A DNA stretch of 64,000 bases from Ricinus communis (Eukaryota > Streptophyta > Magnoliopsida > Malpighiales > Euphorbiaceae). The stretch covers positions 23,911,126-23,975,125 of the forward strand of contig NC_063261.1 in NCBI RefSeq assembly GCF_019578655.1, read 5' to 3'. Under the pieces are notes generated by a model, which was given only the letters and a program-made list of their open reading frames with translations, did not search any database and was not told where the DNA came from. How positions within the stretch are numbered: position 1 is the stretch's first letter; each line of letters opens with the position of its first letter. Positions 54,901 to 64,000 of the stretch are shown piece after piece. Both the position numbers and the translations under genes were made by a program.

Positions 54901-57900
54901 GAGGAGGGTCAGCTTGTTGAAATGGGAACACATGATGAATTGTTAAACTTAGATGGCCTATATGCAGAACTTCTCAAATGTGAAGAAGCAGCAAAACTTC
55001 CGAGAAGGTATAGCCTGAGAACAATGAAGATTTTTTTTAATGCACCTTCTGTTCTCAATTACAGTTCTTTTCTGATAGTCAAATGTAATTGCCATGCTAA
55101 ATTACATGATTATGAGATGCATGTCTTTCTCTAGGATGCCAGCTAGAAACTACATGGAGACTGCTGCTTTCCAAGTTGAAAAGGACTCTTCTGCTGGTTA
55201 CAGCTTCCAAGAACCATCCTCCCCTAAAATGATGAAATCACCATCTCTTCAGAGAGTTCCTGGTATATCACGGCTTCCAGATGGCACCTTCAACTCTCAG
55301 GAATCACCCAAGGTTCGTAGTCCGCCACCTGAGAAAATGATGGAAAATGGTGTTCCCTTAGATGGAGCTGATAAGGAACCAGCAATAAGAAGGCAGGATA
55401 GTTTTGAAATGCGACTTCCAGAGTTACCCAAGATTGATGTGCATTCTGCACAACGACAGACATCAAATGGGTCAGATCCCGAATCACCAGTATCACCTCT
55501 TTTGACATCTGATCCGAAAAATGAGCGCTCCCACTCGCAGACTTTTAGTCGACCCCATAGTCACTCTGATGATGTTCCAACTAAATTCAAGGATGCAAAG
55601 GACACGAAGCATCGTGAAACACCATCATTTTGGAGGCTGGCAGAACTTAGTTTAGCTGAGTGGCTTTATGCTGTGCTAGGAAGCATTGGTGCTGGGATTT
55701 TTGGCTCTTTTAATCCACTTCTTGCTTATGTTATTGCACTGATAGTGACTGCCTATTATAGGCCTGATCGCCATCACTTGCAGGAGGATGTAGACAAATG
55801 GTGCTTGATAATTGCCTGCATGGGTATAGTAACAGTGGTTGCAAACTTTCTGCAACATTTCTATTTTGGTATTATGGGTGAAAAAATGACTGAGCGAGTT
55901 CGGAGAATGATGTTCTCAGGTAAATAATCCTTGATCTTGTTATAGGTACTTAGAATAGAAAATGCAGAAGTATGATACCTTGTCCATGAGCTTTACCTTT
56001 TCCGTGCTCCTTATGTAACAGCTATGCTGCGCAATGAAGTTGGATGGTTTGATGAAGAGGATAATAGTGCTGATACATTATCCATGCGGTTGGCAAATGA
56101 TGCTACATTTGTGCGAGCAGCATTTAGCAACCGTCTTTCTATATTTATACAGGATAGCGCTGCTGTTGTTGTGGCTGTTATCATTGGCATGTTGCTTCAA
56201 TGGCGACTGGCTCTTGTGGCGTTGGCAACCCTGCCAATTCTCATGGTTTCTGCAATTGCACAGGTTTGCATTTCATTCCTATTATACAACTTAAATGTCA
56301 TTTAATTGATCACTGACTTATTCCATTTACTTTTCTCAATTTATGAAAGAACCAACTTGTTGGATTTTTATTTTTTCAAACTGTATCTCTGGCTACATGT
56401 AAATGAAACAGATCATAGTAGTTGCCTCTCTAATCTTAGCAGTTTTTATTTTTAATCCATTTTCAGCAATAACTGAGTCAATTTTCTCATCTCTGTATTT
56501 TATGTGGCTACAAAATCAACTGTGCAATTGTTCACTTGAAGGCTGACTCGATCGATTTATCCTAGTGTCAAGGCTTTTAGTTTGTTGTATTCATTGTGAA
56601 TGACAGATATGAAAATTTCTTGTACTTTTGTTAATGTATGAAATGCTCGGGAGCAAAGACTCCCAACATGAATTTGAAGCAGCATCAAGTCTCTTGGTGC
56701 GAGCATAAAGTTCATCTTTGTCAGAAATGACACGGGTCATGGATCATCCTATAAGATGTGATTTGTCTTTTAAGTCATGGATATGGTTGCCAAAGTGTAG
56801 TGAATATGTCAACCAATAAGATCTTTTTATGCTACCTTTTAGTTTGCTGCCTTCTCATCTGTAAGACATCTTAATGGTATTTGAGATTTGATAATAAGAC
56901 ATCTATAGTATAAGACATTTGAATGCAAATTTTCTGCACCGAATTCTGAATGATGGCAATTGAAATACTGCAGAAGTTGTGGCTTGCTGGCTTTTCAAGG
57001 GGCATTCAGGAGATGCACAGGAAGGCATCATTGGTTCTTGAGGATGCTGTTAGAAACATTTACACTGTTGTAGCATTCTGTGCTGGTAACAAAGTAATGG
57101 AGCTCTACAGATTACAACTGAAAAAAATTTTTAAGCAGAGCTTTTTCCATGGAATGGCCATTGGTTTTGCATTTGGCTTTTCACAGTTTCTTCTATTTGC
57201 CTGTAATGCCCTTCTTCTCTGGTACACTGCATACTCTGTAAAGGAAAACTATACGGATCTGCCTACAGCTATCAAGGAGTATATGGTTTTCTCATTTGCG
57301 ACATTTGCACTAGTAGAGCCTTTTGGATTGGCTCCATATATTCTTAAACGGCGGAAATCTCTTATTTCAGTTTTTGAAATTATAGATAGAGTACCCAAGA
57401 TTGACCCAGATGAGAACTCAGCACTGAAGCCACCTAATGTGTATGGGAGCATTGAGTTAAAGAATGTTGATTTCTGTTATCCTACTCGCCCGGAAGTCTT
57501 GGTATTGAGCAATTTCAGTCTCAAAGTCAATGGTGGACAAACTGTAGCTGTGGTAGGAGTTTCAGGGTCTGGTAAGAGCACTATAATCTCTTTAATGGAG
57601 AGATTTTATGATCCAGTTGCTGGTCAGGTTCTACTTGATGGGCGAGATCTAAAACTCTACAATTTGAGATGGTTAAGGAGCCACTTAGGCCTTGTTCAGC
57701 AGGAACCAATTATCTTCTCAACGACAATTAGAGAAAATATCATATATGCTAGGCACAATGCTAGTGAAGCTGAGATGAAAGAGGCTGCAAGAATAGCGAA
57801 TGCTCACCACTTCATTAGCAGTCTGCCTCATGGGTATGACACACATGTGGGGATGAGGGGTGTTGACCTGACACCGGGACAGAAACAGAGAATTGCAATT

Positions 57901-58203
57901 GCACGGGTGGTACTGAAGAATGCGCCCATCTTGTTATTGGATGAAGCTAGTTCATCCATTGAATCTGAATCTAGTAGAGTGGTACAAGAGGCACTTGATA
58001 CACTGATTATGGGAAACAAAACAACTATTCTGATAGCTCATAGAGCTGCAATGATGAGGCATGTTGACAATATCGTGGTTCTAAATGGAGGGCGAATCGT
58101 AGAGGAAGGGGCTCATGATACTTTGATGGCCAAGAATGGTTTGTACGTCAGGTTGATGCAACCCCACTTTGGAAAGGGTTTGAGACAGCATCGACTTATT
58201 TAG
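45964..58203 (+). CDS. ABCB20: ABC transporter of the ABCB6/ABCB20 (P-glycoprotein) type
   Basis: Eleven exons: 45964-46347, 50545-50599, 50693-50868, 50947-51147, 53621-53880, 53960-54270, 54355-54575, 54667-55007, 55135-55919, 56022-56263, 56974-58203. All phases agree, giving 1401 aa (Arabidopsis ABCB20 about 1408). The N-terminus [18 protein letters not shown] is diagnostic. The layout is TMD1-NBD1-linker-TMD2-NBD2. Walker A motifs are at about 441-449 (GRNGSGKSS) and 1187-1195 (GVSGSGKST). NBD1 has a degenerate signature (LTEEQ for LSGGQ) and Arg for the H-loop His (ARRLSL). NBD2 has LTPGQ, a normal H-loop (AHRAAM) and Walker [10 protein letters not shown]. The linker holds a Ser-rich segment with [12 protein letters not shown]6/20 export auxin with TWD1 at the plasma membrane. 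Intron 1 (4.2 kb) holds a hAT-like element and plastid DNA. Intron 7 is GC-AG. Confidence 0.95.
47813..49313. mobile_element. Non-autonomous hAT-like element in ABCB20 intron 1
   Basis: About 1.5 kb. The 5' end starts ATGGATGGCAATGGGTA and the 3' end finishes ATTGCCATCCCTA, giving inverted ends with core GGATGGCAAT. Subterminal sequences also match inverted: ACCCATAACC near the 5' end, and the reverse of GGTTACGGGTATGGGTA near the 3' end. Ends of the type TAGGGATGGCAAT are typical of plant hAT elements. The interior is AT-rich without a transposase frame. Target duplications are unclear. Confidence 0.7.
49799..49917 (+). pseudogene. psbB: Plastid psbB (CP47) fragment inserted in nuclear intron
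   Basis: About 120 bp translate to [20 protein letters not shown], then [19 protein letters not shown], matching an internal part of photosystem II CP47, a chloroplast-encoded protein. Differences from the usual plastid protein (GHP to EHP, RRMPT to CHMPT, E to K) are mostly C-to-T or G-to-A, the pattern of methylated nuclear DNA decay. Homology stops at both sides, so it is a small nuclear plastid insertion (NUPT) in ABCB20 intron 1 with no function expected. Confidence 0.85.
52962..53281. mobile_element. Probable Tourist-like MITE in ABCB20 intron 4
   Basis: A 320-bp AT-rich segment flanked on both sides by TTA (52959-52961, 53282-53284). Its start GGGCCTTGTTTAGTT and the reverse of its end GTTGTGTTTACTT form a loose inverted repeat, with further A/T-rich matching inward. 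It differs in sequence from the 15.6 and 60.6 kb pair. Confidence 0.5.
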
Positions 58204-59245
58204 GTTGGGTTTTGACATTTGCGTTTAGTTCCTTTGTATAGCTCTTACTGGTCAACTTTAAGTTGCTGGAAAGTGTTCATAGCTGTTGGCATCCATACAG
58301 TATTTTCCAGAGTGGGCAATTGCAAAATGAGAGTGATGAGGCTGGTAACAATTTTTTTTATAGTTGGATTGGGTGGGTTGAAAATGGTGGCACCGGCAGT
58401 TATAGTGTTCGAATGTAGGGTTAGAAATAGGAATTTTAGAGCTTGGTTGGCCATTTGAGGACATGCTCTCAGGGTTAGATGATTTATTCTTTGTGGAGGC
58501 AAGCGTTAGGTCGATGCTTTGTCTTCATGGTATATTAATTTGTTCATTATTCAGAAGATGGGTTGGAGAGGAGATAATTCTAGTCCTAATGAGGTGTGCT
58601 TCTTGGATTTTGTCTTATTTTCTTTATTTTTTTTTTCCAATTTCCTAGATAATTTCTGGCTTTTGTATGGATTAATTCAACTTCGACAAAGCTTGGATGA
58701 TGATGTATGTGTTTTCATACTGTAAATTTTACATTTGCGAAAACGATCCAAAGTTTAGAAGAGGAAAAGAGGTGGAGGGCATTTGTTGTAATCTTCCTTT
58801 GTAAATAACCACGTGGATAATTTATAAGCTTTTTAACTTTTTGCCGGCTTGATTACCTTTATCATTTTCTTTCTTCATTCCAGTTTGTTTGTAGTTTTAT
58901 CAGGTTAATCAATGCCCTTTTGATCTTGTAAAGGAAAGCAGGAAATCATCTTAAACTGGCATTCTGCATGTTGTAATGACTGATGATATATATATTCATC
59001 TTTGTTTTTGATGCTTGGAAATGTGGCCATAAGACTTGATAGAAACAATAAACAGAGTTTGCTATGGATAACCAACCTCTAATGTGATTTCATGCAAATT
59101 TGCACATAGGTAGCAGCATAAAACATGGATAATTCATTCTTAACTGTCTAGGGATGTGAAAGTGTAGGAAATCCAAGGAGATGATACAAAACTCTGCTAT
59201 AAAGTATATACATCAAATGCAAACTTTCATCTCATTCTTGATCGG
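58204..59245. other. Convergent intergenic region ABCB20/PPL1
   Basis: Both genes end toward this 1-kb segment, which must carry the two 3' UTRs and poly-A sites. Open frames here (58219-58725) are chance frames in the ABCB20 3' UTR. Confidence 0.6.
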
Positions 59246-61284
59246 TTAGATATCCAGCATCTTGAAAGAATCTGCCACCACTTTAAGCTGGTTGCGAAAT
59301 CTCTTCCACCGTCTCTCGTTTGCTCCCACGATCAGGGTGTAATATCTTCCTGTTCAGTAGGTTAATGTTAATGTTATAACAGTGGTTTATTATTGGTAGT
59401 AATAGTTAAATTGCTAACATGCTAGGCAGAGATCAGGCATATGGTGACAGTTTGAGATGGTGGTAAATTTACCATTGCTAATCCCTATGGTCGCAAAGGA
59501 AGCACTGGAGTAGTTTGGAGACGTAAGGATATATTCAACGGTGTAGTAGTTTTTCCCATCTGCAGAGCGCTGCATTTAGTAGATAGTCATCAACGAGCTA
59601 ATCAGTATGATTGTTGTCTGGATATCATTCTATTCTATTTTTATGCACAAAGAAAAAAAAGATGCTAGTCAGTTTCGTCGGGCATTGTCAATATCAACCT
59701 CTTGTATGTCAATAATGGTTGGCCTTTGATTTGGTGCAGCATACACATGTTTTACTAAATCAGATACAACCTGCAGAACCAAATTCTGGTTAAGGATTAT
59801 CAAGACATGAACAAAAAAGTTCAAACAACAGCAAAAATGATACATTTACCTGCTCCATGGGTCCCAAATCATGAATGTCTTGTTTATCAGTAGGTATGAA
59901 TCTCACTCTAACATTCTGCAATTGCTTGTATCGATCCTTAAACGCAGAATCATGTGCCCTGAAATCAAAATCCTACGCATGGACAAGAAGCTGTTCTGAG
60001 TTTCAACAGCTAAAAAGTTGCATTTCCATATTACAAGAACAGTGCAAATAACTTACTATCCAATCTGAGGGGTAATAATATGAATATCCATCTTTCAAAT
60101 CAACGAAAGCTCGATAGTTCTTTGGTACCTCTGCACAATACCCAGATATGAGAAAGGTCTGATTTATATGTAAACCAAACTACACGTAAATAATTTGCAT
60201 GTATGACAGCTCCCTATTTCTATTTGTTCCTATTTTATTTGGATTCTCAGGGAAGATGAGTCATGACCTCCACTACAATATATATCAATCAAGTTTATCC
60301 TAGTTAGTAAAACATACTACAATTGGGGATTGTAAAATATTGTCTTCTATATATTTATACCTTCAGCCAGAAGAGGGTTTACTGGGAGTAAACTTGTTGC
60401 CAGTGCTCCAATTCCCAACAGTATCACTTGTCTCCTGCAATTGCCTAATGCACATTGGGAATTAAGTTATCTACAGCACAATCTGTGGTATCCAAAGTCA
60501 ACATTCCATTAGTCAATTTTCCAAATTCCCATTCTAAAGTTCACACTAACATTATATTTGATTGAAATCTATAAAATTTATGAAATTCATTTACAAATAT
60601 AAAATTTATGTGATTTGAATAAAGTAAAAATTAATTTAGATTTTACATATTCAAATTTGTATGTAATTAGTTATAGCTAAACTAAATTCTATAAAAAATT
60701 TACAAATGAATTTCATATTAGTTTGTCAACATATTATATAACACCAATATATTTTTTTTAACTTTATTATTTTCATTTTCTTTTCTTTCTTGCGTATTTT
60801 TCTTGAATAAAATGAATTTCTTAATGGATTTGAACTAAACGTGACCTAAAAAAGTATATATTGTGCCAAGATTGCTGTCATAAGTCCAAGAAACATAACT
60901 CTTGTTGATTTTCCCTACCAAAGATAGATAAGAAAACAAGTGGGAAAGAAAATTCACATCATCCATACTTTCACCATTCAGATTCATGGACCAAAAGGAA
61001 ATCGTATCTCTTAATCTTACTTTCTTGATTGAAGGTTGTTTCTGCAGTGCATGTAACAGAGTTATTACCAGCCAACGGAATGGCTCGAGGCAATTCATTA
61101 GAAGAAGGGACATTTAGCTGGAAACAGGGAAGACATTAAATATGAAGAAATTAGCTATTGCAGTAACATTGAACATCATCAAGCAAAGGGTAGAACTCAA
61201 AAGGAGAGAGGAGAATGAAAATGAAACTACCTTTGGGGACAAGGTTGTTGAAACCAAACTTAAAGAAACTGAAGACATAGCCAT
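59246..61284 (-). CDS. PPL1: PsbP-like protein 1, thylakoid lumen
   Basis: Eight exons: 61284-61231, 61117-61021, 60444-60361, 60130-60057, 59972-59850, 59770-59699, 59569-59473, 59349-59246. All phases agree, giving 234 aa (Arabidopsis PPL1 about 230). The Ser-rich N-terminus (MAMSSVSLSLVSTTLS) is a chloroplast transit peptide. CRRQVILLGIGALATSLLP near residues 53-71 is a lumenal, twin-arginine-type signal, ending in PLLAE. The PsbP fold follows (PKNYRAFVDLKDGYSYYYP, DFDFRAHDSAFKDRYKQLQN, GKNYYTVEYILTSPNY), and the C-terminus is GRYYTLIVGANERRWKRF. PPL1 is needed for efficient repair of photodamaged photosystem II. The exon 3 acceptor is ATTAG, not the nearby TTGCAG, which would break the frame. 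The exon 6 donor (GTTGAT) is weak. The second intron holds a MITE. Confidence 0.92.
60550..60846. mobile_element. Tourist-like MITE, copy B
   Basis: A 297-bp element in PPL1 intron 2, flanked on both sides by TAA (60547-60549, 60847-60849). It aligns along its length with the reverse complement of 15644-15947; shared inner blocks include AATTTAGTTTAGCTATAACT and GAAAAATAC. Ends are ATTATATTTGATTGAAATC and, in reverse, TCACGTTTAGTTCAAATCC. Confidence 0.8.
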
Positions 61285-61575
61285 TTGATGAGTTAAGAAG
61301 AGTAGCTTCAGGCTGCAGTAGCTTCTCATAAGGTGAAGTAATAACTGATAAGTCTTTTAGTTTGGTTCTTGATGTGGTTAGGAGCTTGTGGTCATGTGAT
61401 AGAGGGTGGTTCTTTCTTTTCCCCCTCTCCTATTCTTTTATTTATTTTTCTAATTAAATAACTGCGGCTTCGTAGGCGGTTTAATATTAATATCAATAAA
61501 AATCATGAATTATGAATATTAAAATTAAATAATACCATATTATAAGAGATTTAAATATTAAAGATAAATTAAAAT

Positions 61576-61612
<37 letters not shown>
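61576..61612. repeat. (AACT)n microsatellite
   Basis: About nine tetranucleotide units running directly into the (TA)n tract that follows. Confidence 0.9.

Positions 61613-61666
<54 letters not shown>
61612..61666. repeat. (TA)n microsatellite
   Basis: About 27 TA units, probably polymorphic and able to form a cruciform. Confidence 0.95.
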
Positions 61667-61669
<3 letters not shown>

Positions 61670-63826
61670 GTTGAATTTTTATTGGATATATAAACATGTT
61701 ATATCTTTTTAAATATTTTAAATATTTATTAATTTTGATAATAAATTTATTCACTAAAAAAATTTATTATATCTTTTTACATGGTTTAATAATCTTTTAT
61801 AATTATATTATAACTTGATTTAATATTAGATTATTTATTTATTTTTAATATATTTTTATTGATTTAATATTTTATATATTTTAAGTATATAATTCAATAA
61901 TATTTTTTTACTTTATATATATAAGAATACAAATATTTTATATTACTTTTTAATTTACTAAATTATAAAAATTTAATTTAAAACTTAATTTTTAATTAAC
62001 TGAATTCTTTACTTGAAATTGAACCATATCAAAATAATTTCATTGGAATATATCTAAAATAGAATGCAACGAGAAATGAAAGGTGTAAATAAATATAAAT
62101 ATTATAATTAAAAATAGTTCTTAAATTAATAAAATAATTATTTAATTATGAGAACAGAAAATCTAATCAAAAATTAAAATTTTAAAGAAGAATTTAAAGA
62201 AAAAAAGACTATTAAATATTTAAAATTTATAATCAAAGTGTTGTATATTATAATATAATAATGAAAGAAAAATTATTTAAAGTGAAAGTTATAGATAAGA
62301 ATATAAAAGAGTATATGAATATGAAATAATTAAATATCCTATTTAAAGTGTTGAAAGTTGTAATATAATACTAATAGTAGAAAAATATGTTAGAATAGAT
62401 TGATTCTAAAATTTTTTTAAAAAAAGTTTATAAGTCATGTAATATGCCAATGTAGAATAGAGAAGAATAATATTAAAATATTGCTCTCTCATATATATAT
62501 AAATATATAGACATAGATTTATTAAATTGCATAAAAAATATAATTTAGAGATTATTTTTTAATAAATATATATTAAAAATACTTTATTTATTAATATAAA
62601 ATTAATTTTATTAATAAAATTTTTTACTTTAAACTAAATTCTGTCAAAATAATCTTAATGAAATATATGAAAATAAAATTTAAAGAGAGGCGAATGATAT
62701 AAATGAGTACAAATGTGATGAATAAAAGGAAAAATAAATATTAAAAAATAATAAATATTACCATTTTTGAAATTATAATTTACTATAAAATTAAAAACTA
62801 ATTCTAGTTAATAAAATATTAAAAATACAATTTAGAACATTATTTTTTAGAATTACTAATTAAAAACTAATTTATTAATAATTATAATATTAAAAATATA
62901 AGTAAAATATTATTTTTAGAGATAAGAGTGATTATTTAATTAGAATATAATTTATTAATCATTAAATTAATAAAAAATGATAAAGTTATATATATATATA
63001 TATATATATTTAATTCGTCTGTGTAAAAAGTACATGCACATATGAAAATATATATTTCTAATGTAGAAATGTAAAGAAACATGCCAATAAATTTTATGTC
63101 TGAGAATTTAATATATATTGATCGTTTATTCCGTTTTGCATTACTGTTATTATTATTTTAATTATAAATAATAATATAAAATTAAATATATGAATGAGAT
63201 TTAATAGAATTTTAATATTTTATAATTATTTATAATATTTTAAGATACAACATTAAATTAAATATTTTAAGTGTCTTTTTAAAACAATATTTTAAATTTA
63301 AGATTTTATCAGTGCAATGCTATAAATTAATTTAAAAATATTCATTAATTAATTTTTACTATTATATAGATTAATGTTATAAATATAATTGGTATTATTA
63401 TTATTTACGATTAATAATTATTATTATATAATTACGAAATTAATTTATTACTTAATATAAAAATAAATACAATTTAAAATGTTACTTTCTAGAGTTAGAA
63501 TTATAGTCTAATTAGAAAATCAATGTGCTACTTAATATGGTGTTAGAAATATAATTAAAATACTATTTTCTTAAAATTATGATTATTGTTTAATTAGAAA
63601 CGTAATTTATTTATCAATAGATTAATAAAAAAATTATAAAATTACATAAGCTTAAATTTTATATATAAAAAGTAAATAAAAAGTGGCAAAATAAAAATTT
63701 TATTATTAAAAATAATGATATATATTAAAAAAATTTATGTCTTAAAATTTAATATATATTAGTTACTTACCCATGCATTGTATATATCAAAATTTATAAA
63801 ATATCAAAAAATATTTATGTCTGAGA

Positions 63827-63828
<2 letters not shown>

Positions 63829-63880
<52 letters not shown>
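63829..63880. repeat. (TA)n microsatellite
   Basis: About 26 uninterrupted TA units in non-coding DNA. Confidence 0.95.
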
Positions 63881-63883
<3 letters not shown>

Positions 63884-64000
63884 GACTTTAAATAACATAT
63901 TTTTATAAATAACTAAATATGGTTTATACAAACTGCCGTACAATGGCGAATATAAAGTGGCAAAACAACCCTCCATTTGAGTTTATACACTTAATAGTCA

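Larger units (their letters stand above)
61285..64000. other. AT-rich stretch with long (TA)n tracts
   Basis: The PPL1 promoter and 5' UTR occupy the first few hundred bases. Beyond that the DNA is about 80% A/T with no coding signal. Confidence 0.6.

Overview
This window is nuclear DNA of a dicot plant. The evidence is AT-rich intergenic DNA, multi-exon genes with GT-AG introns, and plant-specific proteins: SOSEKI, TIP aquaporin, type I MADS, PHIP1, and a PsbP-like thylakoid protein. The species cannot be fixed from the sequence; a rosid is plausible. I rebuilt exon structures by hand from splice sites and reading-frame phase. Each rebuilt gene gives an uninterrupted protein of about the expected family length.

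Layout. 1-11.2 kb: AT-rich, no convincing gene. 11.2-11.5 kb (-): a 67-aa single-membrane-span protein in two exons. 12.6-13.2 kb (-): the C-terminal stub of a DUF724 protein. 13.7-17.2 kb (-): a domesticated PIF/Harbinger transposase (ALP1-like). 18.8-19.9 kb (-): a SOSEKI (DUF966) polarity protein. 21.5-25.0 kb (-): PHIP1, with two RRMs and three zinc knuckles, sharing a 182-bp divergent promoter with CCB3 (+, 25.2-26.8 kb), a chloroplast cytochrome b6f assembly factor. 28.2-29.9 kb: transposon relics (copia pol fragment, SINE-like unit, possible MITE). 30.5-32.5 kb (+): an F-box protein. 35.5-36.6 kb (-): a TIP1;3-type tonoplast aquaporin with ABRE/G-box motifs upstream. 40.5-41.8 kb (-): a type I (M-alpha) MADS-box gene. 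46.0-58.2 kb (+): an 11-exon ABCB6/ABCB20-type transporter. 59.2-61.3 kb (-): PPL1, an 8-exon PsbP-like lumen protein. 61.3-64 kb: AT-rich with long (TA)n.

The genes do not form a pathway. From memory, ABCB20, PPL1, PHIP1 and the PIF-type gene are adjacent in Arabidopsis (At3g55320 to At3g55350), so the window looks like an expanded ancestral block with SOSEKI, CCB3, F-box, TIP1;3 and MADS genes in or beside it. Two genes are chloroplast-related (CCB3 for b6f assembly, PPL1 for photosystem II).

The most notable non-genic observations are: a decayed piece of plastid psbB inside ABCB20 intron 1, beside a ~1.5-kb hAT-like element; two copies of one Tourist-like MITE in introns of the ALP1-like gene and PPL1; a GC-AG intron in ABCB20; exact 66-residue duplication of the PHIP1 zinc-knuckle unit; and a perfect 38-bp tandem duplication in a CCB3 intron. 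I found no operon-like cluster, CRISPR array or new system.
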